From contig JAQDDS010000002.1 of the NCBI GenBank assembly GCA_027665725.1, forward strand, positions 406,140-470,139: a DNA stretch of 64,000 nucleotides. The letters are read 5' to 3'. A model generated the notes under the pieces. It searched no databases, was not told the origin of the DNA, and worked only from the letters and a program-made list of their open reading frames with translations. The number at the start of each line of letters is the position of its first letter. Position 1 is the first letter of the stretch. Below are positions 1 through 7,405 of the stretch, one piece after another. Made by a program: the position numbers and the translations under genes. The stretch is from Streptococcaceae bacterium AF77-01CM03A. Its GTDB lineage: Bacteria; Bacillota; Bacilli; Lactobacillales; Streptococcaceae.

Positions 1-52
1 TAAAGTGAGAAGAACGTCCAACTAGGAGCCCAAAAGTAGTTTCAAGTTTCAT
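1..52 (-). CDS. murT: Lipid II isoglutaminyl synthase subunit MurT, N-terminus only
   Basis: Only 17 codons lie inside the window; the gene continues past the left edge on the minus strand. The start reads MKLETTFGLLVGRSSHF, which I recognise as the N-terminus of streptococcal MurT. MurT is the Mur-ligase-like partner of GatD that amidates the D-glutamate of lipid II. The oxidoreductase next door is also its neighbour in pneumococcus, as I recall. The start codon lies 6 nt after a TATAAT box, so the mRNA is probably leaderless. The identification rests on a very short stretch plus context. Confidence 0.65.
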   Translation of the reverse strand, partial: MKLETTFGLLVGRSSHF

Positions 53-58
53 GTTTCT

Positions 59-67
59 ATTATATCA
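59..67 (-). promoter_or_regulatory. Extended -10 promoter for murT (leaderless)
   Basis: On the minus strand TGATATAAT occupies 67-59. The start codon of murT begins at 52, leaving six bases between the -10 box and the ATG. Transcription would therefore begin at or next to the A of the ATG. There is no room for a ribosome binding site. The -35 region is poor (TCTATC), as is usual with TG-extended -10 boxes. Confidence 0.6.
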
Positions 68-103
68 TAAAAGATGGAAAAGATAGAATTGAGATTTTGG
101 ATA

Positions 104-132
104 AAAAAACAACCCTAGGGAGGTTGTTTTTT
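104..132 (-). terminator. Intrinsic terminator after the oxidoreductase
   Basis: AAAACAACC (106-114) pairs with GGTTGTTTT (122-130) around a short loop. T-runs lie on both strands, so it can stop transcription in both directions. It sits 18 bp past the stop of the minus-strand oxidoreductase. Confidence 0.85.
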
Positions 133-149
133 CATAAGTGTATCTTAGG

Positions 150-1466
150 TTAAATCGCAAATAAGTCATTCAAGTTTTCAGCCAAGGTTGGGTGAGTGAA
201 GATTTGTTTTGTGAAGTAAGTGTATGGGATCTTGTTGTCCATAGCAACAGTAATGATATTGATGATTTCTTGAGAACCTTCAGAGAAGATAGTTGCCCCG
301 AGAATTTCTTTGGTTTCAGTGTTGACAACTGCTTTGAAGGTTCCACGAAGGTCACCATTTACATGACCACGAGGCATAGCAGCGACAGGGATTTCCTTAA
401 CAGCGTATGGAAGTTTCAATTCAGCAGCTTGGCTTTCAGTCAAACCAACTTGTGAAAGTGCAGGTGTGATGAACATAGTATTTGGCACATTGAGGCGGTC
501 TTCAAGTGTGTAGCTGCCATCGCCAGCAAGGTAGCTATAAACAACACGGAAGTCATCGAGTGAAACGTAAGTGAATTGAAGTCCACCGTTGACATCTCCA
601 ACCGCAAAGACACCTGGAACGTTTGTTTGGCAGTGTTTGTCGACTTTGATCGCACCACGTTCAGTTAGTTCAATATCTGTATTTGAAAGTTGAAGTGGTT
701 CCATATTTGGTTTGCGTCCTGTTGCGTAGAGAAGGGCATCGAAACGATAGGTTTCTTTTTCAGTTACGACAAGGACTTGGTCGCCATCATTTTTGATTTC
801 AGTAGTATGGATATTTTGAAGGAGTTCAATACCGTCTTCTTCCATGTACTGTTTAGCAAGAGCAGCGATAGAAGGTTCAGCACGAGGCAAGAAAGTATCC
901 AAAGCGTCTAAGACGGTTACCTTACTTCCAAGTTTATTGTAGAGACCAGCAAATTCAAGACCGATATTACCACCACCAAGAATTCCAAGTTTTTCTGGCA
1001 ATTTGTCCAAATTTTGGATGCCTGTTGAGTCAAAGACGTTTTTACTTGTAACAAGACCTGGGATTGGTAATACATTTGAAACAGCACCAGTGTTGATGAC
1101 GATAGTTTCAGCTGTTAGTTCTTGTTTTTCATCACCAGCTTGAATTTCGATGACTTTATTAGAAACAAAGTGAGCTTCAGCATCAATGATATCAACGCCT
1201 GTACCAGCAATAGTAGCATAGTTTTTACCATTGAGACGTGTAGTAACTGTATTTTTTGTAGCCATAACCTCGTCAAATGACAAGTCTTTTTCTGCAGCGA
1301 CTAACAAGGTTTTAGTTGGGATACAACCGATGTTGATACAAGTTCCTCCGTACATTGCCTTGTTGCGTTCGATAAGGGCAACTTTTTTACCAGCTGAAGC
1401 TAGTTTCCCAGCAAGCGTCTTACCAGCCTTACCAAATCCAATGACAATTAAATCGTATGTTAACAT
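150..1466 (-). CDS. FAD-dependent pyridine nucleotide-disulfide oxidoreductase
   Basis: A 438-residue flavoprotein of the class I disulfide reductase family (MerA / glutathione reductase / RclA type). The N-terminal FAD fold has GFGKAGKTLA near residue 10. It is followed by the redox-active motif GGTCINIGCIPTK (residues 41-53), with the two cysteines spaced CxxxxC. A second nucleotide-binding motif, LGGGNIGLEFAG, lies near residue 165, and the FAD motif VFAVGDVNGG near 290. The C-terminal dimerisation domain ends with a HPT sequence that normally holds the catalytic histidine. The substrate cannot be told from sequence; oxidative or hypochlorous stress protection is possible by analogy with RclA. 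A good AGGAGG ribosome site precedes the ATG. The gene is monocistronic, between its own promoter and terminator. Confidence 0.85.
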   Translation of the reverse strand: MLTYDLIVIGFGKAGKTLAGKLASAGKKVALIERNKAMYGGTCINIGCIPTKTLLVAAEKDLSFDEVMATKNTVTTRLNGKNYATIAGTGVDIIDAEAHFVSNKVIEIQAGDEKQELTAETIVINTGAVSNVLPIPGLVTSKNVFDSTGIQNLDKLPEKLGILGGGNIGLEFAGLYNKLGSKVTVLDALDTFLPRAEPSIAALAKQYMEEDGIELLQNIHTTEIKNDGDQVLVVTEKETYRFDALLYATGRKPNMEPLQLSNTDIELTERGAIKVDKHCQTNVPGVFAVGDVNGGLQFTYVSLDDFRVVYSYLAGDGSYTLEDRLNVPNTMFITPALSQVGLTESQAAELKLPYAVKEIPVAAMPRGHVNGDLRGTFKAVVNTETKEILGATIFSEGSQEIINIITVAMDNKIPYTYFTKQIFTHPTLAENLNDLFAI

Positions 1467-1490
1467 TTTTAAATCCTCCTGTTTGATTTC

Positions 1491-1499
1491 ATTCTAGCA
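1491..1499 (-). promoter_or_regulatory. Extended -10 promoter for the oxidoreductase
   Basis: On the minus strand TGCTAGAAT lies about 25 bases before the oxidoreductase start codon. It is followed by an AGGAGG ribosome site. A TTGTGA box lies upstream, but its spacing (19) is loose. Confidence 0.45.
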
Positions 1500-1649
1500 C
1501 AAGAAATAATTTTTTTCACAATTCTGCTACGGGAAAAAATATCCAAACAAAATAGTCTTGAGAATGCTTTGATAAATCGACTTCAAAAGATAGAAAAATC
1601 GTTTACATGATTTAATCAGGTGGTTAGACTATCTTTTGCCCCTGTCTTG

Positions 1650-1658
1650 TGTTATACT
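1650..1658 (+). promoter_or_regulatory. Extended -10 promoter and long leader of the cshA helicase
   Basis: TGTTATACT is a good TG-extended -10 box. It implies a 5' leader of about 140 nt before the GTG at 1808. The leader holds AAAAAG/CTTTTT (1671-1687), followed by more T, and GATGG/CCATC (1773-1789) just upstream of the ribosome site. Both could act on expression, for instance in the cold, but this is inference. Confidence 0.6.
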
Positions 1659-1807
1659 AGATAAGTTGTAAAAAAGCAGTACTTTTTCTTTAGTGGAAAA
1701 GAAGCAACACGGTCTTTCATAAAAGATATGAAAGTACGTCATGACAAGAAAAGTATAAACTAAGCGCTATAGGATGGCTTCGCACCATCTTTAGAAAGAA
1801 GAATAAC

Positions 1808-3382
1808 GTGAAATTTAATGAATTTAATCTTTCTGCGGATTTGTTAGCAGAAATCGAAAAAGCAGGATTTGTAGAAGCAAGTCCTATCCAAGAGCAAACC
1901 ATTCCTTTGGCTCTTGAAGGGAAAGATGTTATCGGACAAGCTCAAACCGGTACAGGGAAAACTGCAGCCTTTGGCTTGCCAACCCTTGAAAAAATTCGTA
2001 CAGAAGAAGGAACCATTCAAGCTTTGGTCATTGCACCAACCCGTGAACTAGCTGTACAAAGTCAGGAAGAACTTTTCCGCTTTGGTCGAAGCAAGGGTGT
2101 AAAAGTCCGTTCTGTTTATGGTGGTTCAAGTATCGAAAAACAAATCAAGGCACTTAAATCAGGAGCTCATATCGTAGTTGGAACGCCTGGTCGTCTCCTA
2201 GACTTGATCAAACGCAAGGCCTTGAAACTACAGGACATTGAAACTCTTATCCTTGACGAAGCAGATGAAATGCTCAACATGGGATTCCTTGAAGATATCG
2301 AAGCAATCATCTCTCGTGTACCAGAAAATCGTCAAACCTTACTCTTTTCAGCAACCATGCCAGAAGCTATCAAACGCATCGGGGTTCAGTTCATGAAAGA
2401 ACCTGAGCATGTGAAGATTGCGGCGAAAGAGTTGACAACTGAACTAGTAGATCAGTACTATATCCGAGTTAAAGAACAAGAAAAATTTGATACTATGACT
2501 CGTCTCATGGACGTGGAGCAACCCGAACTTGCGATTGTATTTGGTCGTACCAAACGTCGTGTAGATGAGTTGACTCGTGGTCTTAAGATCCGTGGTTTCC
2601 GTGCAGAAGGTATTCATGGAGACCTTGACCAAAATAAACGTCTTCGTGTCCTCCGTGATTTCAAAAATGGCAATCTTGATTTCCTCGTTGCAACAGATGT
2701 TGCTGCTCGTGGTTTAGACATCTCAGGCGTGACTCATGTCTACAACTATGATATTCCTCAAGATCCTGAGAGTTATGTTCACCGTATCGGTCGTACAGGT
2801 CGTGCTGGTAAGTCAGGTCAATCGATTACTTTCGTAGCACCAAATGAGATGGGTTATCTCCAAATCATTGAAAACTTGACCAAGAAACGCATGAAGGGCT
2901 TGAAACCAGCGACAGCAGAAGAAGCCTTCCAAGCTAAAAAGCATGTTGCGCTGAAGAAAATTGAACGTGACTTTGCGGATGAATCTATTCGTGGAAACTT
3001 TGATAAATTCGCAAAAGATGCTCGTAAATTGGCTGCAGAATTCAGCCCAGAAGAATTGGCCATGTATATCCTTAGCTTGACGGTTCAGGATCCAGACAGT
3101 CTTCCAGAAGTTGAAATTGCGCGTGAGAAACCATTACCATTTAAACCATCTGGTGGTGGATTTGGTGGTAAAGGCAAGGGTGGTCGAGGAGGCCGTCATG
3201 GAGATGACCGTAGAGATCGTGACCGCCGTGGCAATGGATGTCGTGATGACTACCGAAAGGCTGGTCGCTCCAATGATCGTTTTGATAAAGAAAAGCGTTA
3301 CCGCAAAGATCATAAAAAACCACGCAATACTTCAAGCGAGAAGAAAACAGGCTTTGTTATTCGTAACAAAGGAGATAAATAA
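1808..3382 (+). CDS. cshA: DEAD-box ATP-dependent RNA helicase CshA
   Basis: A 524-residue SF2 RNA helicase of the degradosome/cold-shock type. It has the Q-motif (FNEFNL...SPIQEQTIP), Walker A AQTGTGKT (about 43-50), PTREL, DEAD (about 150-153), SAT (about 181) and HRIGRTGRAG (about 323-332). After the two RecA domains comes a basic, Gly/Arg/Asp-rich tail (about 440-524) typical of CshA, which would contact RNA. It unwinds RNA duplexes in ribosome assembly and mRNA decay. The start is GTG, with an AGAAAGAAG ribosome site 5 nt upstream and the homologous N-terminus beginning there. It is a single-gene unit, closed by a terminator at 3386. Confidence 0.93.
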   Translation: MKFNEFNLSADLLAEIEKAGFVEASPIQEQTIPLALEGKDVIGQAQTGTGKTAAFGLPTLEKIRTEEGTIQALVIAPTRELAVQSQEELFRFGRSKGVKVRSVYGGSSIEKQIKALKSGAHIVVGTPGRLLDLIKRKALKLQDIETLILDEADEMLNMGFLEDIEAIISRVPENRQTLLFSATMPEAIKRIGVQFMKEPEHVKIAAKELTTELVDQYYIRVKEQEKFDTMTRLMDVEQPELAIVFGRTKRRVDELTRGLKIRGFRAEGIHGDLDQNKRLRVLRDFKNGNLDFLVATDVAARGLDISGVTHVYNYDIPQDPESYVHRIGRTGRAGKSGQSITFVAPNEMGYLQIIENLTKKRMKGLKPATAEEAFQAKKHVALKKIERDFADESIRGNFDKFAKDARKLAAEFSPEELAMYILSLTVQDPDSLPEVEIAREKPLPFKPSGGGFGGKGKGGRGGRHGDDRRDRDRRGNGCRDDYRKAGRSNDRFDKEKRYRKDHKKPRNTSSEKKTGFVIRNKGDK

Positions 3383-3385
3383 CAA

Positions 3386-3418
3386 AAAAAGCGGTTCACT
3401 GAAGTGGATCGCTTTTAT
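3386..3418 (+). terminator. Intrinsic terminator after cshA
   Basis: AAAAGCG pairs with CGCTTTT, with a partly paired GTTCAC/GTGGAT interior and a short GAA turn. It begins right after the cshA stop codon. Confidence 0.85.
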
Positions 3419-3583
3419 ATATAAGGAGACCGAGATTCATATAAAAAGTAATACGAGAAGTTTGTATTTATAAATTTGTTATCTTGTAATATTATCTTAT
3501 CAAAAAAATAAAATGCTGTCAATAAGAAAATAATAAAAAATAGGTAAAATTTTCGAATACACTTGAATTGCAATTCAATAAAC

Positions 3584-3598
3584 AATTTTCAGATAATT
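3584..3598 (+). promoter_or_regulatory. CodY box upstream of codY
   Basis: AATTTTCAGATAATT differs from the CodY consensus AATTTTCWGAAAATT at one position. It ends one base before the -35 hexamer of the codY promoter, a position that fits autorepression. Confidence 0.8.
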
Positions 3599-3599
3599 G

Positions 3600-3628
3600 T
3601 TGAAGTAGTCAGAATTTTGTGATATAAT
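3600..3628 (+). promoter_or_regulatory. codY promoter
   Basis: TTGAAG (3600-3605), 17 bp, then TATAAT (3623-3628) with an extending TG at 3620-3621. The ATG of codY lies 26 bases downstream, after a GAGG ribosome site. Confidence 0.8.
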
Positions 3629-3654
3629 GAAAGCGATTATATGCGAGGTAAAAA

Positions 3655-4443
3655 ATGGCACATTTATTAGAAAAAACAAGAAAAATCACATCAATTTTAA
3701 AGCGTTCGGAGGAGCAATTACAAGATGAGCTTCCTTATAATGCCATTACACGTCAATTAGCAGATATTATTGACTGTAACGCTTGTATTGTGAATAGTAA
3801 GGGTCGTTTGTTGGGCTACTTTATGCGCTACAAAACTAATAATGACCGAGTAGAGCACTTTTTCCAATCAAAGACTTTCCCAGAAGATTATGTACAAGGT
3901 GCAAACATGATCTACGATACGGAGGCCAATCTTCCTGTAGAGCATGATTTGACAATCTTCCCAACTGAGAGTCGTTCAGATTTCCCAGATGGTTTGACAA
4001 CGATTGCTCCCATTCATGTCTCAGGAATTCGCTTAGGTTCCTTGATCATTTGGCGTAATGATAAAAAGTTTGAAGATGAGGATTTGATTCTTGTTGAGAT
4101 TGCTAGTACAGTAGTAGGAATTCAACTCTTGAACTTCCAACGTGAAGAAGATGAGAAAAATATTCGTCGTCGTACGGCTGTAACTATGGCGGTTAATACA
4201 CTCTCTTACTCTGAACTTAGAGCTGTATCGGCTATTCTAGCAGAACTAGATGGTAATGAAGGCCAATTAACTGCTTCAGTGATTGCAGATCGTATCGGAA
4301 TCACACGCTCAGTAATTGTTAATGCCCTTCGTAAACTTGAATCTGCAGGGATTATTGAGAGTCGTTCTCTTGGTATGAAAGGAACTTATCTCAAAGTTTT
4401 AATTCCAGATATTTTTGAAGAAGTGAAAAAGAGGGACTATTAA
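3655..4443 (+). CDS. codY: GTP-sensing transcriptional repressor CodY
   Basis: A 262-residue protein of exactly the family length. The N-terminal GAF domain (about 1-155) senses branched-chain amino acids. The C-terminal winged helix carries the recognition helix in [20 protein letters not shown] (about 208-228). CodY represses amino-acid biosynthesis, transport and nutrient-adaptation genes when nutrients are plentiful. Its own promoter carries a near-perfect CodY box. The stop codon overlaps the start of the next gene by one base (TAATG), so codY and the nicotinamidase are translationally coupled. Confidence 0.96.
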   Translation: MAHLLEKTRKITSILKRSEEQLQDELPYNAITRQLADIIDCNACIVNSKGRLLGYFMRYKTNNDRVEHFFQSKTFPEDYVQGANMIYDTEANLPVEHDLTIFPTESRSDFPDGLTTIAPIHVSGIRLGSLIIWRNDKKFEDEDLILVEIASTVVGIQLLNFQREEDEKNIRRRTAVTMAVNTLSYSELRAVSAILAELDGNEGQLTASVIADRIGITRSVIVNALRKLESAGIIESRSLGMKGTYLKVLIPDIFEEVKKRDY

Positions 4444-5018
4444 TGACTAAGGCTTTAATTTCTATTGACTATACAGAAGATTTTGTAGCGGATCATGGGA
4501 AACTGACTGCGGGTGCTCCAGCTCAGGCAATATCTGATGATATATATGGGGTGACCCAAAAGGCTTTTGAGCGTGGCGATTACATCTTTTTTACAATCGA
4601 TGCTCATGAGGAAAATGATGTCTTTCATCCTGAAAGCAAGCTATTCCCGCCTCATAACATTATCGGGACAAGTGGACGAAATTTGTATGGAAAGTTAGCC
4701 GACTTCTATCAGAAACATGCAGATGATAGTCGTGTTTTCTGGATGGACAAACGTCACTATTCGGCTTTTTCTGGAACAGATTTGGATATCCGTCTCAGAG
4801 AGCGTAGAGTAGATACAGTCATTTTGACAGGAGTTCTTACAGATATCTGTGTCTTGCATACAGCCATTGATGCTTATAATCTTGGTTATCAGATAGAAGT
4901 TGTGAAACCAGCAGTTGCATCCATTTGGCCTGAAAATCATACCTTTGCACTTGGACATTTTAAGAATACACTTGGTGCAAAATTACTTGATGAAAATTTG
5001 CTTGAAATTACAGAATAA
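4443..5018 (+). CDS. pncA: Isochorismatase-family nicotinamidase
   Basis: A 191-residue cysteine hydrolase that most likely converts nicotinamide to nicotinate for NAD salvage. The catalytic triad of the family is visible: Asp in ISIDYTEDF (D9), Lys in MDKRHYSAF (about K103) and the nucleophile Cys in GVLTDICVLHTA (about C136). The cis-peptide-forming region precedes that cysteine. Metal-binding Asp/His candidates lie in DAHEENDVFHPES (about 53-65). It is co-transcribed with codY through a one-base overlap, so it would share CodY autoregulation. The alternative is another small isochorismatase; the motifs favour nicotinamidase. Confidence 0.82.
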   Translation: MTKALISIDYTEDFVADHGKLTAGAPAQAISDDIYGVTQKAFERGDYIFFTIDAHEENDVFHPESKLFPPHNIIGTSGRNLYGKLADFYQKHADDSRVFWMDKRHYSAFSGTDLDIRLRERRVDTVILTGVLTDICVLHTAIDAYNLGYQIEVVKPAVASIWPENHTFALGHFKNTLGAKLLDENLLEITE

Positions 5019-5051
5019 TACATTTCAAGATGAAAAAATCTGAAAAAAGTC

Positions 5052-5080
5052 TTGACAATTTTTTTCAAAGTTGATATACT
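5052..5080 (+). promoter_or_regulatory. tRNA-Leu promoter
   Basis: TTGACA (5052-5057), exactly 17 bp, then TATACT (5075-5080), with TGA directly before the -10 box. This is a near-ideal promoter ending 15 bp before the tRNA. Confidence 0.88.
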
Positions 5081-5095
5081 AGTAAAGTAATCGAC

Positions 5096-5181
5096 GCGGG
5101 GATGGCGGAATTGGCAGACGCGCAGGACTAAGGATCCTGTGACCGCTTTAGGTCGTGAGGGTTCAAGTCCCTCTCTCCGCA
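5096..5181 (+). tRNA. tRNA-Leu (anticodon AAG)
   Basis: The 86-nt cloverleaf has acceptor stem GCGGGGA/TCTCCGC with discriminator A. The D arm holds GGCGGAATTGGCAGAC. The anticodon stem CAGGA/TCCTG encloses the loop CTAAGGA, which gives anticodon AAG. A long variable arm (class II tRNA) and the T loop GTTCAAGTCC follow. The CCA end is not encoded. Confidence 0.95.
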
Positions 5182-5189
5182 TAATAGTG

Positions 5190-5217
5190 AGCTAGCTTTG
5201 GCTAGCTTTTTATTTTT
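5190..5217 (+). terminator. tRNA-Leu terminator
   Basis: AGCTAGC (5190-5196), loop TTTG, GCTAGCT (5201-5207), then a T-rich run. Confidence 0.85.
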
Positions 5218-5220
5218 CAT

Positions 5221-5252
5221 AAAAAAGAGCAAAAATATTTTTGCTCTTTTTT
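5221..5252. terminator. 32-nt perfect palindrome, bidirectional terminator
   Basis: Two 16-nt arms, AAAAAAGAGCAAAAAT and its exact complement, meet without a spacer. Either strand gives a GAGC stem followed by T. It lies between the tRNA terminator and the vex operon promoter region. Confidence 0.7.
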
Positions 5253-5315
5253 TGGTATTTCATAAACATTTCATATTTGAATATTATAATGGTTTTACAA
5301 ATATGGAGGTGCTAT

Positions 5316-6593
5316 ATGAATCCCATTCAAAGAGCTTGGGCTTACGTCAGCAGAAAACGACTGAGAAGTCTCATATTATTCTTGATTTTATTTATCTTAT
5401 TGGCTGGAATATCAGCTTGTTTGACGCTCATGAAGTCCAACAAAACAGTAGAAAATAATCTCTATCGCTCATTGAATACGTCTTTTTCTATTAAAAGAAT
5501 AGAAGCAGATCAGACTTTTCAATTGTCTCAACTAGATGACCTTAAAAAAATAAAAGGTCTTGAGGAGATTTCCCCAGAGCTTGAGACAATAGCTAAGTTG
5601 ACTGACAAAGAAGTGGTTACTGGAGAACAAAGTATCCAAAGGGATGATTTGACAGAGGCTGAAAAAAATCTCATCAGTTTGATAGCTTTAGAAGATTCCT
5701 CTAAGGATGTCTCCTTTACTAGCTCTGCCTTTATCCTTAAAGAAGGAAGGCATTTAGAAAAAGGAGATAGCAAAAAAATCTTAATCCATGAAGATTTAGC
5801 AAATAAAAACAATCTAAAAGTAGGAGATAAGATTAGCTTAAATCCTGGTCAAGTAGAAGGAAATAGTGGACAAAGGCTAGACTATGAAATCGTAGGTATT
5901 TTCTCAGGTAAGAAGCAAGAAAAATTCACTGGTCTTAGCTCAGATTTTAGTGAAAACACGGTCTATACAGACTTCGAAAGTAGCCAAACTCTTCTTGGAA
6001 ATAAGGAAGCTCAAGTTAGCGTCGCTCGTTTTTATTTAGAAAATCCAAAAGATATGGATGGTATCATTCAAGAGGTTGAAAAGTTATCCCTGGAAAACCA
6101 AGGGTTCCAAGTTGAAAAGGAAAACAAAGCATTTGAACAAATCAAGGATTCCATTTCGACCTTCCAAACCTTCCTCCAAATTTTCCTCTATGGCATTATG
6201 ATTGCTGGTGTAGGAGCGCTGATCTTGGTCTTGTCACTTTGGTTACGAGAGCGAGTCTACGAAGTTGGTATTTTATTGGCACTAGGTAAGGGAAAAAGAG
6301 AAATCTTTAGCCAATTCTGCCTGGAAGTCATCATAGTTTCATTGGCATCTATTTTGCCGGCATTTGTAGCTGGAAATGCCATTACTTCCTATCTCTTGAA
6401 GACTGTACTAGCAAGTGGCGACCAATCTGCCCTACAAGATACTCTGGCAAAGGCAACGAATCTTACAACAAGTCTTCTATCATTTGGAGAATCTTATATT
6501 TTCCTACTTATAATTAGCTGCTTGTCAGTTGCACTTTGTTTTATCTTTTTATTTAGAAAATCACCGAAAGAAATTTTATCATCTATTAGTTAA
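5316..6593 (+). CDS. vex1: FtsX-like ABC transporter permease (Vex1-type)
   Basis: A 425-residue membrane protein of the MacB/FtsX permease family. There is one N-terminal membrane segment (about 20-40), a large extracellular loop (about 45-290), and three C-terminal segments starting near 295, 345 and 395. The position and order (permease-ATPase-permease-VncR-VncS-fba) match the pneumococcal vex-vnc locus. With Vex2 and Vex3 it should form an exporter, or a mechanotransmission-type complex. I chose the ATG at 5316 because GGAGGT lies 6 nt upstream and the family begins MNPIxRAW; an in-frame upstream start at 5241 would lie inside a terminator palindrome. A BOX element begins right after the stop codon. 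Confidence 0.88.
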   Translation: MNPIQRAWAYVSRKRLRSLILFLILFILLAGISACLTLMKSNKTVENNLYRSLNTSFSIKRIEADQTFQLSQLDDLKKIKGLEEISPELETIAKLTDKEVVTGEQSIQRDDLTEAEKNLISLIALEDSSKDVSFTSSAFILKEGRHLEKGDSKKILIHEDLANKNNLKVGDKISLNPGQVEGNSGQRLDYEIVGIFSGKKQEKFTGLSSDFSENTVYTDFESSQTLLGNKEAQVSVARFYLENPKDMDGIIQEVEKLSLENQGFQVEKENKAFEQIKDSISTFQTFLQIFLYGIMIAGVGALILVLSLWLRERVYEVGILLALGKGKREIFSQFCLEVIIVSLASILPAFVAGNAITSYLLKTVLASGDQSALQDTLAKATNLTTSLLSFGESYIFLLIISCLSVALCFIFLFRKSPKEILSSIS

Positions 6594-6695
6594 TACTCTT
6601 CGAAAATCTCTTCAAACCACGTCAGCTTCGCCTTGCCGTACTCAAGTACAGCCTGCAGCTAGCTTCCTAGTTTGTTCTTTGATTTTCATTGAGTA
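6594..6695. repeat. BOX element (boxA-boxC type)
   Basis: About 102 bp bounded by inverted ends TACTC...GAGTA. It contains the boxA core used for BOX-PCR typing (GGCAAGGCGAAGCTGACG on the minus strand). The boxC-like end includes AGCTAGCTTCCTAGTTTG. There are no boxB repeats between them. It fills nearly the whole gap between vex1 and vex2 and starts on the base after the vex1 stop. BOX elements form stable RNA hairpins and can modulate flanking genes. Confidence 0.85.
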
Positions 6696-6710
6696 GAAGA
6701 AGGAGAAATC

Positions 6711-7358
6711 ATGACTTTACTACAATTACAAGATCTTACTTATCGTTACAAGAACACTGCAGAAGCAGTATTATATAAAATCAATTACGATTTTGAACCA
6801 GGCAAGTTTTATAGTATTATCGGAGAATCAGGAGCTGGGAAGTCAACACTCTTGTCTCTCTTAGCAGGACTTGATAGCCCAGTCGAAGGTGCTATCCTAT
6901 TCGAAGGCAAGGATATTCGTGAACAAGGTTATTCTTATCATCGTATGCACCATATCTCGCTAGTTTTCCAAAACTATAACTTGATTGATTATCTTTCTCC
7001 ATTGGAAAATATCCGCTTGGTTAATAAAAAAGCTAGCAAGGATACCCTTCTTGAACTTGGTTTAGATGAAAGTCAAATCAAGCGGAATGTTCTCCAATTA
7101 TCAGGTGGACAGCAACAACGTGTTGCCATTGCTCGTAGCCTTGTATCGGAAGCACCAGTGATTTTAGCAGATGAACCAACTGGAAACTTGGATCCTAAGA
7201 CTGCTGGAGATATCATTGACCTGCTCAAATCTCTCGCTGAGAAAACAGGCAAGTGTGTGATCGTTGTGACCCACAGTAAGGAAGTAGCACAGGCGTCAGA
7301 TATTACACTGGAATTGAAGGATAAGAAACTGACTGAAACAAGAAAAAATAGTAACTAA
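6711..7358 (+). CDS. vex2: ABC transporter ATP-binding protein (Vex2-type)
   Basis: A 215-residue ATPase of the MacB/LolD class that would power the Vex1/Vex3 permeases. Walker A is GESGAGKS (38-45). The Q-loop lies in [13 protein letters not shown], the signature is LSGGQQQR (about 131-138), and Walker B with the catalytic Glu is [12 protein letters not shown]. The switch His is in VTHSKE. AAGGAG lies 6 nt before the ATG. It is separated from vex1 by the BOX element, so its transcription must cross that hairpin. Confidence 0.9.
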   Translation: MTLLQLQDLTYRYKNTAEAVLYKINYDFEPGKFYSIIGESGAGKSTLLSLLAGLDSPVEGAILFEGKDIREQGYSYHRMHHISLVFQNYNLIDYLSPLENIRLVNKKASKDTLLELGLDESQIKRNVLQLSGGQQQRVAIARSLVSEAPVILADEPTGNLDPKTAGDIIDLLKSLAEKTGKCVIVVTHSKEVAQASDITLELKDKKLTETRKNSN

Positions 7359-7405
7359 AACTTTTAAATATATTAAAAACTGAAGTAAATCTAGAAAGGA
7401 ATCTT

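Noticed and set aside
5241..5315. Longer Vex1 start
   Set aside because: The extra 25 residues are encoded partly by the terminator palindrome, and GGAGGT marks the ATG at 5316.
6594..6695. First taken for a RUP element
   Set aside because: The core GGCAAGGCGAAGCTGACG is the BOX-A typing-primer sequence, so it is a BOX element.
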